Shown one piece after another: positions 15,937 to 25,322 of a DNA stretch of 64,000 nt. The notes beneath the pieces were generated by a model. It was not told where the DNA came from. It did no database searches and saw only the letters and a list, made by a program, of their open reading frames with translations. The DNA is from Rhizobium sp. Root1203 (GTDB lineage Bacteria > Pseudomonadota > Alphaproteobacteria > Rhizobiales > Rhizobiaceae): the NCBI RefSeq assembly GCF_001424945.1, contig NZ_LMCW01000018.1, positions 1 to 64,000 on the forward strand, read 5' to 3'. A program made the position numbers and the translations under genes. Every line of letters starts with the position of its first letter. The first letter of the stretch is position 1.

Positions 15937-16140
15937 ATGGTAATTGGTGTGCATCACGAGTCAGCGAAAATTTACGCTTTCCCAGCGAAGCGCTTCTCGT
16001 CTGCAGGAATGAAGCAAAAAGCCGATATTGCGGAAGACATTGGTCCTTGTGTCTACGATAGTTGCTGGTACCACGAAGATGCGATGAAGGAAGAAGCCGC
16101 GCCGCCAGCGCCGAAATTTTCCCCGCGGCTCGTGGACTAA
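15937..16140 (+). CDS. DUF2735-type small rhizobial protein
   Basis: 67 residues starting MVIGVHHESAKIYAFPAKRF, with DSCWYHEDAMKEEA in the middle. ESAKIYxFP followed by a late WYH is the recalled pattern of DUF2735, a family confined to Rhizobiales and often next to glnII. AGGAGG lies 6 bases before the ATG. The function is unknown; divergent placement beside glnII, across a shared region with a sigma-54 promoter and possible NtrC site, suggests a role under nitrogen limitation. Probably cytoplasmic and monocistronic. Confidence 0.75.
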   Translation: MVIGVHHESAKIYAFPAKRFSSAGMKQKADIAEDIGPCVYDSCWYHEDAMKEEAAPPAPKFSPRLVD

Positions 16141-16262
16141 TCGCGCCACCCGTCTAAACGTCGAAGTGTCGCCGCTCTGCATTCTGCGGACGCTGCCGGT
16201 CTTGCACCATACGCCTGGGCACGTCATGAGAGTGGCGAACGATCAGGGTTTACGGGCGACGC

Positions 16263-17474
16263 ATGACACAAAAAGAGATCGCAATCATCGGCGGAGGCCC
16301 TTCTGGGCTGATGGCGGCTGAGCAATTGTCGACGACCGGCCATCTCGTCACGGTTTACGAGGCGATGCCGACGGTCGCCCGCAAGTTCCTTCTTGCCGGA
16401 AAATCGGGTCTCAACATAACGCATTCAGAGGATTTTGACCGCTTCTCCACGCGATTTGACGCAGCCACGCCCCGCCTTCGCAATGCCCTGGAGGCCTTCA
16501 GGCCTGAAGACGTCCGCGCCTGGGCAGCCGGGTTATCAACCGAGACATTCGTCGGGTCTTCAGGGCGGGTGTTTCCGGTTGCCATGAAAGCGTCCCCGCT
16601 TCTGCGTGCCTGGTTGAAGCGCCTCGACGCGCGCGGCGTCAGGATCCTGACGCGGCATCGTTGGGCCGGATTTTCAGATGGTGCCTATCTGTTCGAGACG
16701 GCTGACGGCACGCAGAAGGCGGTCCGGTGCGACGCCGCCTTGCTGGCACTCGGTGGCGCAAGCTGGCCGCGGCTCGGCTCGGATGGCCAATGGGTCCCTT
16801 GGCTTAGGGACAAGCAGATTTCCATTGCCGACTTTCGGCCGGCCAACTGCGGCTTCGACGTCGACTGGAGCTCGTTTTTCCGCGAGCGCTACGCCGGTTC
16901 TCCGGTCAAGTCGGTGACTGCGCGTTCGAGCGCCGGCACTTTTCCCGGTGAGTTCGTCATTACCGAGCACGGTATCGAAGGCAGCCTTGTCTATGTCCAT
17001 GCCGCCGCACTGCGCGATGCTCTGCTTGCCGGAGAGGCAGCGCATCTGGAGGTCGACCTTGTGCCCGACCGGTCGCTCACGCGGATCGAACGTGACCTTG
17101 CGAGACAGGATCCGAAGACAAGCCTGTCCACCCGTCTTCGCAAGGCTGCGGGCATCGACGGGGTCAAGGCAAACCTTTTGCGCGAGCTTGCCAGCAATGC
17201 CGATCTCAACCAGCCGACGCGGCTGGCGACGCTGATAAAAGCCCTGCCAGTGCCTGTTTTGCGGCCCCGGCCGATCGCCGAAGCGATTTCGTCTGCGGGC
17301 GGCGTCAGCTGGGATGCAATCGATGACCAGTACATGCTGAGGGCCTGCCCGGGGCTCTTTGTCGCCGGCGAGATGATCGATTGGGAAGCCCCGACGGGCG
17401 GCTATCTGCTGACGGCCTGCTTTGCCACCGGCCGCGCAGCAGCAAGGGGGATCGAAGCGTGGATCGGGCGCTGA
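16263..17474 (+). CDS. HI0933/TIGR03862-type FAD-dependent flavoprotein
   Basis: 403 residues. The N-terminal FAD motif is EIAIIGGGPSGLMAAEQL (about 5-22), followed by KFLLAGKSGLNITHSE, the GKSG.NxTxS block typical of this family. Other markers are SSGRVFPVAMKASPLLRAWL, ALLALGGASWPRLGSDG and the C-terminal MIDWEAPTGGYLLTACFATG FAD-closing stretch. Proteins of this group bind FAD and probably reduce a small molecule or RNA-related substrate, but the physiological reaction is not established. The gene stands alone; the RND operon is convergent 42 bases downstream. Confidence 0.88.
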   Translation: MTQKEIAIIGGGPSGLMAAEQLSTTGHLVTVYEAMPTVARKFLLAGKSGLNITHSEDFDRFSTRFDAATPRLRNALEAFRPEDVRAWAAGLSTETFVGSSGRVFPVAMKASPLLRAWLKRLDARGVRILTRHRWAGFSDGAYLFETADGTQKAVRCDAALLALGGASWPRLGSDGQWVPWLRDKQISIADFRPANCGFDVDWSSFFRERYAGSPVKSVTARSSAGTFPGEFVITEHGIEGSLVYVHAAALRDALLAGEAAHLEVDLVPDRSLTRIERDLARQDPKTSLSTRLRKAAGIDGVKANLLRELASNADLNQPTRLATLIKALPVPVLRPRPIAEAISSAGGVSWDAIDDQYMLRACPGLFVAGEMIDWEAPTGGYLLTACFATGRAAARGIEAWIGR

Positions 17475-17516
17475 TCTCAGGTCCTGGCGCTTCTGGATCA
17501 AATCGCCTCTCGTTGC

Positions 17517-20500
17517 CTACTCCGCAACCGCGTCGCTGGGAACCTCCTCCTCCGCCGGAGGCTTGATCCTGAACCAGGCAAGGTAAAGTGCCGGCAGGAA
17601 CAACAGCGTCAGTACGGTCCCAACGACGATGCCACCCATCATCGCGTAGGCCATCGGTCCCCAGAAGATCTCGCGCGAAATCGGGATGAGGGCAAGGCTT
17701 GCCGCGGCCGCAGTCAACAGGATCGGTCGCATTCGGTGCTGGGTCGCTTCCCGCACGGCGTCCCAGGGGTGCCGGCCCTCGTGCCGCAACTCTTCGATCT
17801 GGACCACGAGAATAACGGAGTTTCGGATCAGGATACCGATCAGGGCAAGAACGCCCAGGATCGCCACAAACCCCATCGGCGCGCCGCTGGAGAGAAGCGC
17901 GATCACCACGCCGATCAAAGCCAGGGGCGCGACGGCAAACACCAGAAACAGCCGCGAGAAGCTTTGCAGCTGGATCATCAGGATCGTTGCCATTGAGAAG
18001 AGCATCATCGGAACGACTGCGACGATCGGGGCCTGGCTCTTTGCGCTTTGTTCGACAGTTCCGCCGACCTCGACACCAAACCTCGCGGGAAGCCGGGACG
18101 AAAATGCCTCGACGTCAGGCGCAAGCTCGTCGACGATTGTGGCGGGCTGCTTGCTGTCGACGACGCCCGCCTTGATGGTGATCGTCGGCAAGCGGTCCCT
18201 GCGCCAGATTTTCGGCGGTTCCGTCTCGTAGCGGAAGTGTGCAATGGCAGCCAACGGCACCGAATTGCCATTGCTTGTGCGCAGCTGCAGATCTCGCAGC
18301 GTCTCGATCGACCGCCGTTCTGTTTCCTGCGCACGCGCCAAGACATTGATCAGGTATATGTCATCACGGACCTGGGTCACGGATGCGCCGCCAACGATGC
18401 CGTTGAGGGCCGATGCGATGTCTTCGGAGGTGACCCCCAGTTGCCGGGCCTTGTCTTGAAGCACGTCGACCTTCACGACGCGAGCCGGCTCGTTCCAGTC
18501 GTAGACGATATCGCCCAACGACCGGTTGTTGCCGAGAACGCCTCCGAGCTCAAGAGCGAGCTGTCGCACCTGCTCTATATCGGGGCCGCTGATGCGGTAT
18601 TGTACGGGCCGCCCGACAGGCGGACCGATGTCGAGCAGTTTGACATAGGCGTCGGTGCCCACGAATGTCCTGGTGAGATAATCCTGCAGGTCGGCACGCA
18701 GTTTGTCGCGCACCTCGAGACTTTTAGTGACGATGACGATCTGTCCGAACGACGCTGCAGGCGGCTGCACGTCGAATGACAGGACGAAGCGCTGTGCGCC
18801 CTGCCCGACATAGGTCGACCAGCGCTCGATGTCGGGATTGCCCTGGAGCTTGTCCTTTTCGAATTTTTCCATTTGCGCATTGGTCTCGCTGATCGACGCA
18901 TTGTTTGGCAGCGAAAAGTCGACGATCAGCTCCAATCGGTCGGACGAGGGAAAAAACTGCTCCTGGACAAAGCGCATCCCGTAGACGGAGGTGGCGAAAG
19001 CGATCACGGTCAGGGCGATCGTGATCCATCTGAAACGCATGCACAGGTCAAGCAATCGACCAAACGACCTTGCGAACCAGCCGGTGGTCTCATGGTGCTG
19101 TTTCATCGCGTTCGGCAGGATCGTGACCCCCAGCAGCGGTGCGAAGACAACAGCAACGACCCACGACACGATCAGCGATACGGCGATCACGACGAAGAGC
19201 GAGAAGGTGAATTCGCCTGCAGCGCTGCTGTTCAGGCCGACCGGCATGAAGCTCGCCACGGTGACAAGGGTTCCGGTCAACATCGGGAAGGCCGTGTGCG
19301 AATAGACGTAGGTTGCAGCCTTCGTCAGGGGATCACCGGCTTCCAGCCTCGCCACCATCATCTCGACCGCAATCATGGCGTCGTCGACCAGAAGCCCAAG
19401 CGCGATGATGAGGGCGCCAAGCGAAATACGCTGCAACGAAATCCCATCATACTCCATGAATACGAAGGTGATCGCGAGCGTCAGCGGTATCGAAAGAGCG
19501 ACCACCAGCCCCGCGCGCATGCCGAGGCTCACAAAGCTGACGATCAGGACGATGACGACAGCCTCGAAGAGTGCGGTGGTAAAACCCGACACTGCCTCCT
19601 CGACGATGCGGGGTTGATCGGACACCAGATGCGGCTCGATCCCGATCGGGAGCGTGGCCACGACCTTGCGCAGCTCCGCCTGCAACGCCTTGCCGAAGTC
19701 CAACAGGTTCGCACCCTGCTTCATGCCGATGGCGAGCGCGATTGCGGGTTGCCCGTTGAAGCGGAACAGCGACGTCGGCGGGTCGGTATAGCCGCGACTG
19801 ATCTTGGCAATATCGCTCAATCGGAAAAACCGGTTGTTGACCTGCAGGTTGACGCTTCTCAGGCTGTCTTCCGATGTGAACTGGCCACTCACCCTCAGAC
19901 TGACCCTCTCCCCTTCTGCCTGGAGGACGCCGGAAGGGGCGATCGCGTTCTGCGACTGGAGCGTATTTAACACATCGGCCTGGCTGATCCCGAGAGCTGC
20001 CAGCTGTCGCGTTGAAAATTCGAGGAAGATGACCTCGTCCTGCGCCCCGACGAGGTCTACCTTGCCGATATTGGGAACGGTCAGAACGTCACGTCGGACG
20101 TCTTCGACGTAGTCTCGCAATTGACGCTGCGAAAACCCATCCGAGGTAAAGGCGTAGATATTTCCGAATACGTCGCCAAATCGGTCGTTGAAGGTTGGGG
20201 TAAGCACGCCGGAGGGAAACTGGGCGCTGATGTCACCGACCATGTTTCTGACGGTCAGCCAGATTGCGGGCACGTCGCGCGCCTTGGTGGTGTCCTTGAG
20301 GTAAACGAAGACAATCGTCTGACCGGGCGTCGTAATACTGTTGGTGTAATCGAGCGAGTCGAGCTCCTCGAGTTTGCGCTCGATACGTTCTGTCACCTGG
20401 CGCGTGGTCTCCTCCGCCGAAGCGCCGGGCCATTGCGCGGAGATCGTCATTGTCTTGATGGTGAAATTCGGATCTTCCTCGCGCCCGAGGTTCAGGTAGG

Positions 20501-20591
20501 AAAACACGCCAAGCACGGCAAAGACGATCATGAAATACCAGATCATCGAGCGATGCTCGAGCGCCCGGTCCGAAAGATTGAACGCCTTCAT
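17517..20591 (-). CDS. RND-family efflux permease
   Basis: 1024 residues, the expected size of a proton-driven RND pump. Twelve membrane spans in two halves with two large periplasmic loops are visible; the proton-relay aspartates lie in GLLVDDAMIAVEMMV (TM4, about residue 400). The N-terminal YFMIVFAVLGVFSYLNLGRE and the late LIGILIRNSVILVVQIEELR (TM10) are family blocks. Homologues export drugs, dyes or plant compounds with MFP adaptors and a TolC-type channel. Last gene of a three-gene operon, overlapping the preceding adaptor by 4 bases. No outer-membrane channel or TetR regulator is adjacent, so a shared TolC is likely. Substrate unknown. Confidence 0.93.
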   Translation of the reverse strand: MKAFNLSDRALEHRSMIWYFMIVFAVLGVFSYLNLGREEDPNFTIKTMTISAQWPGASAEETTRQVTERIERKLEELDSLDYTNSITTPGQTIVFVYLKDTTKARDVPAIWLTVRNMVGDISAQFPSGVLTPTFNDRFGDVFGNIYAFTSDGFSQRQLRDYVEDVRRDVLTVPNIGKVDLVGAQDEVIFLEFSTRQLAALGISQADVLNTLQSQNAIAPSGVLQAEGERVSLRVSGQFTSEDSLRSVNLQVNNRFFRLSDIAKISRGYTDPPTSLFRFNGQPAIALAIGMKQGANLLDFGKALQAELRKVVATLPIGIEPHLVSDQPRIVEEAVSGFTTALFEAVVIVLIVSFVSLGMRAGLVVALSIPLTLAITFVFMEYDGISLQRISLGALIIALGLLVDDAMIAVEMMVARLEAGDPLTKAATYVYSHTAFPMLTGTLVTVASFMPVGLNSSAAGEFTFSLFVVIAVSLIVSWVVAVVFAPLLGVTILPNAMKQHHETTGWFARSFGRLLDLCMRFRWITIALTVIAFATSVYGMRFVQEQFFPSSDRLELIVDFSLPNNASISETNAQMEKFEKDKLQGNPDIERWSTYVGQGAQRFVLSFDVQPPAASFGQIVIVTKSLEVRDKLRADLQDYLTRTFVGTDAYVKLLDIGPPVGRPVQYRISGPDIEQVRQLALELGGVLGNNRSLGDIVYDWNEPARVVKVDVLQDKARQLGVTSEDIASALNGIVGGASVTQVRDDIYLINVLARAQETERRSIETLRDLQLRTSNGNSVPLAAIAHFRYETEPPKIWRRDRLPTITIKAGVVDSKQPATIVDELAPDVEAFSSRLPARFGVEVGGTVEQSAKSQAPIVAVVPMMLFSMATILMIQLQSFSRLFLVFAVAPLALIGVVIALLSSGAPMGFVAILGVLALIGILIRNSVILVVQIEELRHEGRHPWDAVREATQHRMRPILLTAAAASLALIPISREIFWGPMAYAMMGGIVVGTVLTLLFLPALYLAWFRIKPPAEEEVPSDAVAE

Positions 20592-21679
20592 GAGCGTGCA
20601 CCACCCTCTATCGTCACGGTCTGCCCCTCGTTGAGACTATGGACGCCTGCGAGAACGACACGCGTTCCAGCTTCGAGGCCCGACAGGACCTCGACACGCC
20701 CGACGCCCGCCGGACGGGTCTTGACCTCCTGTGACCGGACCGCGCCGCCATTCTTGTCAACGATCCAGATCAGGGTCTTGCCGTCCCGCTCCAAAAGGGC
20801 TGCGTTTGGAAGGAACAGCTTCTCGACCGTGCCGACATCCTGAACTGCCGTGATCGTCGTGCCGATCCGAAAGGCATCCGGCGGGTCCTCGAGCGCAATC
20901 TTTATTCGGCGCGTCCGCGTCGCTGCGTCGGCCGTCGGTGCGACCTCCCGCACCTTTCCGGCAGCGATGATTTTAGGATCGATCTGCAAGAGGACCGAAA
21001 AGGGCGCGCCGATCGACGGGACGAGTGCACCCTCGGGAATATCGACGACGGCATCCCGGTCTCCCGGACGTGCGACCGTTACCACGGCCTCGCCCGCCGA
21101 AACCACCTGCCCCACCTCTACGGAGGTGGCTGTGACCACACCGTCGAAAGTGGCCAGTATTTCCGCGTAGGACAGATCCTGGTTCGCCTTGTCGAGTGCC
21201 GTTTGCGCTTGAACGACGGCCGACTGGGCGTTCTGCGTTGCCTGCACGCTGCTTTCGAGATTGGACTTCGTCGCCGTCCCGGATTGGAAGGTGGATCTGG
21301 CTCTTTGTTCGACTGATGTCGCGTTGGCAAGCTGGGCCTTGGCATTGGCAAGCTGAGCCTGCGCGGACCCGACGGCCAGTTGCAGGGACGTCGGGTCGAG
21401 TGCTGCAAGGCGCTGTCCCTTCGTCACGATATCACCGGTATTGACGTCGCGCGCGACCATCAATCCGGCGACCCGGAAGCCGAGCGGTGTTTCGGTTTTC
21501 GGTGAAACCGTTCCAGCAAAGCTCGGCGCCGGCAGCGGGGCGAGCTCGATGATCCTCGAAAAAACCGGACGGATAGGCGGCGCGGGTTCCTCGTTTTTCT
21601 CGCTGCAGGCCGACAGGCACCCAAGCGGCGCCAGGAGCGCGATGGTGAGTGCGATGGTGCGGGAGGAGGATCCGGACAT
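20588..21679 (-). CDS. RND efflux periplasmic adaptor (MFP), second of two
   Basis: 363 residues. Signal sequence with a likely lipoprotein site (LSAC, about residue 25), then barrel/lipoyl segments: VSPKTETPLGFRVAGLMVAR and TFDGVVTATSVEVGQVVSAG flank an alanine-rich coiled coil (AQAQLANAKAQLANA, about 100-160). It links the RND pump to an outer-membrane channel. Its start overlaps the stop of the first adaptor by one base, and its end overlaps the pump gene. Two adaptors per pump allow a mixed hexamer. Confidence 0.9.
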   Translation of the reverse strand: MSGSSSRTIALTIALLAPLGCLSACSEKNEEPAPPIRPVFSRIIELAPLPAPSFAGTVSPKTETPLGFRVAGLMVARDVNTGDIVTKGQRLAALDPTSLQLAVGSAQAQLANAKAQLANATSVEQRARSTFQSGTATKSNLESSVQATQNAQSAVVQAQTALDKANQDLSYAEILATFDGVVTATSVEVGQVVSAGEAVVTVARPGDRDAVVDIPEGALVPSIGAPFSVLLQIDPKIIAAGKVREVAPTADAATRTRRIKIALEDPPDAFRIGTTITAVQDVGTVEKLFLPNAALLERDGKTLIWIVDKNGGAVRSQEVKTRPAGVGRVEVLSGLEAGTRVVLAGVHSLNEGQTVTIEGGARS

Positions 21680-22752
21680 CAGCCCTGCTCTCCCTCGATA
21701 CGCACCCTCTGTCCCGGTCGAAGCATTTTGCCGCCGTCGACGACAACGGTGTCGCCCGGCGAAAGGCCTCCCGATATGACAACCCGCCCGGTTTCATAGT
21801 TTCCGATCTCGACCGGCCTGAGACTGACGGTCGAATCGCCCTGGTCGACTGTCCATACCGCGGGCTTGGTGTCGATGGCAGAAAGTGCTGTCCACGGCAA
21901 AACAATCATGGGCGTTGGCTCCGACTGCGCAAAGCCTGTCACCGGCGCACCGAGCGTCATCGCCGGCGGCGTATCCTCAAGCGTGATTTTCACGCGCACG
22001 GTGCCGCTCGCGGTATCGACGGTCGGAGATACCTCGGTGATCTTTCCATACGTCTTGATCGTCGGATCGCTCACAAGCGCGATCTCGATCCGAGGCGCTG
22101 CCTGCTTGGCTTGAAGCAACCCTTCGTAGATGTAGAACACGGCGTCCCGTGGGCCGTCCTGCGCAAGCGTGAACGCGGTCTGAGCCGCTTGCACCACCTG
22201 CCCGTCCTCGACGTTGCGGGCCGTTATTATGCCGTCGGCGTCGACACGAAGTTCAGTGTAGCCAAGTGCGTCCTTGGCCGTTCCCAACTGGGCCTTGGCA
22301 TTGTCAAGCGATCCCTGTGCGGTCTGTAGAGCCGTTGCCGCCTGATCATAGGCTTCCCGTGTGGCCGAGCCGCTTGCAAGCAACGTCTTGCGTCTCTCAA
22401 ACTCGGCCGATGCCTGGGCAAGGTCAGCTTGGGCTGCGACGACGGCTGCCTCGGCCGCCTCGACATCGGCCTTCTGCTGCCGTGGATCGACGCGCGCGAT
22501 CACCTGACCTGCGGTGACATGCGATCCAACATCTGCGGTCCATTCCGTCACCTTGCCGCCGACACGAAACGACAGGTTGGATTGTATGTGGGCAACAATA
22601 TCGCCCGTCAGCTTGATGCTGTAGCGGTAGTCGGTGAACGCAACTGGGACGGCCCGCACCGGAATTTCCAGTTCAGCGACCTGATGCTCTTCCTTCTGGC
22701 ACGACGTCAGGGCAACGCATAGAAGCAACAGGCTGAATGTCTGGCTGCGCAT
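21679..22752 (-). CDS. RND efflux periplasmic adaptor (MFP), first of two
   Basis: 357 residues. Lipoprotein signal MRSQTFSLLLLCVALTSC with cleavage before Cys18. The domain order matches the second adaptor: NLSFRVGGKVTEWTADVGSH lipoyl half, coiled coil rich in Ala/Gln (VEAAEAAVVAAQADLAQA), second lipoyl half LRVDADGIITARNVEDGQVV, then beta-barrel and membrane-proximal domains. It is clearly paralogous to the next gene, so the operon may have duplicated its adaptor. First gene of the operon; the promoter should lie in 22753-23000, but none was pinned down. Confidence 0.9.
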   Translation of the reverse strand: MRSQTFSLLLLCVALTSCQKEEHQVAELEIPVRAVPVAFTDYRYSIKLTGDIVAHIQSNLSFRVGGKVTEWTADVGSHVTAGQVIARVDPRQQKADVEAAEAAVVAAQADLAQASAEFERRKTLLASGSATREAYDQAATALQTAQGSLDNAKAQLGTAKDALGYTELRVDADGIITARNVEDGQVVQAAQTAFTLAQDGPRDAVFYIYEGLLQAKQAAPRIEIALVSDPTIKTYGKITEVSPTVDTASGTVRVKITLEDTPPAMTLGAPVTGFAQSEPTPMIVLPWTALSAIDTKPAVWTVDQGDSTVSLRPVEIGNYETGRVVISGGLSPGDTVVVDGGKMLRPGQRVRIEGEQG

Positions 22753-23376
22753 GTCAGAAATTCCCCGAATTCAAGACCGATGGAGTGCCGCCGGGCATCA
22801 TCCTGACAGCGCGAAACAAATTCTGCGTGAAGACGAAAATATCGACACATGACCGCCCAATGCTTCTGCTCGTCCCTCCGGCAATGCAATTTTCAAGTTC
22901 ATCTCGTCGTTCTGCAAGCGTCGGCACATCTGTGGTCTTGCACCGGACAGACAGTGACGGCCGATGCGGGGCATATCAGTCAAATCAACTATGTAGAGCG
23001 ATTTCGGATGGAGGCAATTTGTCTCGAACGACAATAATGCCGATCTGCAAATCTCGTTTCCAGATGACGAATGAACCGATGCTTGGGCGGGACCGCCGTC
23101 CCACCTCAGATACTCGAAGATGCGGTTTACGCATGGAAGACCGGTGAGTTCGAGGGTGTGAGCGTTTTTCAGGCGGGGGATCCGGGAACACCGGTCGGTG
23201 TGCCGGCAGCAAATTAGAGAGAAGATCCCCGACGAGGACGCCGACGCAAGATGCTGGGCGCGCGGGGATACGGATTCGATCTGTCGCGCATTGGTGGTCA
23301 GCGATAGCGTTGAATGTCGTCTCGCCTTGCAAAACGGTTCTCGGTGAGGCGGAATTTTCGTTTGAGTGAAAGGCAC
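22753..23376. other. Gap between efflux operon and fic gene
   Basis: About 620 bases with only low-quality open frames on both strands; none has both a ribosome site and protein-like composition. It should hold the divergent promoter of the RND operon. Confidence 0.4.
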
Positions 23377-23496
23377 GAAACTAGTGTGACTTAAGCACAT
23401 AAAACTAGTGCGGTTCAAAGTCGCAAAATTAGTGTGAGTAAAATACAAAATATTAGTGTTTGTCAAAAGCGTCAAATTAGTGCAACAACAACGCAC
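23377..23496. repeat. Five direct repeats with an exact 24-base period upstream of fic
   Basis: A YTAGTG core preceded by A-rich bases (aaa-C/T-TAGTG) occurs at 23381, 23405, 23429, 23453 and 23477, each exactly 24 bases after the last. The rest of each unit is variable but A-rich around the 14th base. The array ends 44 bases before the fic start codon. Regular phasing of a short core is the layout of an iteron-like or multi-site operator for a protein binding side by side. AT content here is far above that of the flanks. Confidence 0.85.
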
Positions 23497-23540
23497 GGAC
23501 GTCGTGGTCCACTACTCACACACCGTCGCCGGAGGCCAAC

Positions 23541-25076
23541 ATGGCGAAACCCAACGAACTGCTCGCTACGTCCCTGGCTGAACTGAAGGGAGTGACACAG
23601 AACGGCACCCGATCGGTGGTAAAATCCGAAGAACTCAGCCGTGTTCACCGGGAACGCTTACAGGACAATGGGTTCCTCGAAGAAATTATGAAGGGCTGGC
23701 TTGCGGTGAACTCGCGACCCTCGGCCAACAACAGGATCGATGCGGCCTGGAGCACTGTCTACTGGGAGTTCGTTGCCAGGTATCTCGACGACCGCTTCGC
23801 CGATGAATGGCGGTTGTCCGCGGAGGCATCCGTGGCTCTATGGTCAGAAAACCATTCCATCCCTGGGCAGGTGATCATCAGAAGCCCGAAGGCGAACAAT
23901 CAACTTGTGAAACTGCCAAGCAATACGTCGCTCTATCTGCTGCGCTCAAAAGAAAACGAGCGAGCCGAGACGAGAGAACGATTGAGATTGATGCCGATGG
24001 AGGAGGCGATCTGCAATCTGTCGCCGGAGTCTTGGAGAACGTCAGCGACCGATGTCATCGCGGTTATCGGCTCAATCCGCGGAACGAATACGCTGCTGCA
24101 ATACCTTCTGGACGGCGGGCGGAGCCACGTCGGCGGTCGCATTGCAGGAGCCCTGCGCCATCTCGGCAGGACAAGGGACGCAGACTCGATCATCAAGACC
24201 CTGGAATCGGCGGGCTACAACCCGCACGAGGACAACCCTTTCGACCCTACGGTCGACTTGGTCACGCTGGATGCGCGACGAACTCAGGCGCCTTCCGCGA
24301 CCCGGATCAAGAACCTCTGGGCGAAAATGGGGAAAGATGCGCTCAATCACATCGGATTCGAGCAGCTGCGTATCAACGACCGAGACGGATATATCGCGGA
24401 CATTGATGAGCGTTATGTGGCAGACGCCCTGAACTCGCTTTCGATCGAGGGTTACGAGGTCTCGGAAGAACTGATCCGGAGGGTACAGGACGGTCAATGG
24501 AAACCGGACGAGGACGCGCAGGACTACGAGACCAGGAACGCGCTTGCTGCCAAGGGATACAGACTGGCTTTCGAGGAGGTGCGCGATGACATCAGGAAGA
24601 TCCTTGATGGAGCACCTACCGGCGAACTGCTCGAGGCACGGCACCAGGATTGGTTCCGAGCCATGTTCAGCCCTTCGGTAACTGCGGGTATCATCAAGGC
24701 GCACCAACTCGCGGGTTATCGATCGCACAACGTGTATCTGCGGGGATCCTCGCATGTCCCCTTACCGCCGCATGCAATCGCCGACGCCATGGACGCACTG
24801 TTCGAGAGCATTTCTGGCGAATCCGATCCGCGTGTGAAGGCGATCCTTGCACCGTTCCTCTTTACCTACATCCATCCCTTCCCAGACGGCAACGGACGCA
24901 CGGCTCGCTTCATCATGAATACACTTCTGGCTGAGAGCGGAGTGACGTGGACGGTCATCCCTGTTGCGCGCCGCGACGAGTACATGAGCGCCCTGGAAGA
25001 GGCGAGCCAGCACGAGAACATTGTGCCGCTCACGACATTTGTGTCGGAGTTGGTCAACGCGCCTCCACCACAGTGA
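23541..25076 (+). CDS. Fic-domain protein
   Basis: 511 residues; CGGAGG precedes the ATG. The C-terminal third holds a complete Fic motif, HPFPDGNGRTAR (about residues 445-456), preceded by SSHVPLPPHAIADAMDALFE, the usual substrate-clamp side. Fic enzymes transfer AMP or related groups to Ser/Thr/Tyr of target proteins. The first 330 residues are unusual and helical, without a recognised domain; SWRTSATDVIAVIGSIRGTN and LDGGRSHVGGRIAGALRHLG suggest a regulatory or target-binding part. No clear inhibitory (S/T)xxxE(G/N) helix and no separate antitoxin-like ORF were found. The repeat array upstream suggests tight control. Isolated gene, possible toxin or effector-like modifier. Confidence 0.88.
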   Translation: MAKPNELLATSLAELKGVTQNGTRSVVKSEELSRVHRERLQDNGFLEEIMKGWLAVNSRPSANNRIDAAWSTVYWEFVARYLDDRFADEWRLSAEASVALWSENHSIPGQVIIRSPKANNQLVKLPSNTSLYLLRSKENERAETRERLRLMPMEEAICNLSPESWRTSATDVIAVIGSIRGTNTLLQYLLDGGRSHVGGRIAGALRHLGRTRDADSIIKTLESAGYNPHEDNPFDPTVDLVTLDARRTQAPSATRIKNLWAKMGKDALNHIGFEQLRINDRDGYIADIDERYVADALNSLSIEGYEVSEELIRRVQDGQWKPDEDAQDYETRNALAAKGYRLAFEEVRDDIRKILDGAPTGELLEARHQDWFRAMFSPSVTAGIIKAHQLAGYRSHNVYLRGSSHVPLPPHAIADAMDALFESISGESDPRVKAILAPFLFTYIHPFPDGNGRTARFIMNTLLAESGVTWTVIPVARRDEYMSALEEASQHENIVPLTTFVSELVNAPPPQ

Positions 25077-25322
25077 GGAGCCAAAATCACGTTTTCGAGC
25101 CAGTAGTGCGACTTCCGATCGGGCCGAGATTCCAGCTGGATTGGAAACATTCAGCGCCGGCTCAGTGTCTCTAGACCGACAGCCTGGCCTCGACACCAAG
25201 GCGGCGTTCGACACGCGTCGATCGCGACCGCCTCGCTGTCCACGAGCGTGCCAACCATATCGGTCCTGCCATCCCGGGCCGCCATCGAAAGCGTTCGCAT
25301 GTTCGCCAGGTCCCCAAGCGGC

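Noticed and set aside
18873..19970. 365-codon plus-strand frame
   Set aside because: Antisense shadow of the RND pump; highly charged and repetitive, with no family features.
22798..23496. 232-codon minus-strand frame upstream of fic
   Set aside because: It runs through the 24-base repeat array and its translation (FTHTNFATLNRTSFMCLSHT) only reflects the repeats.
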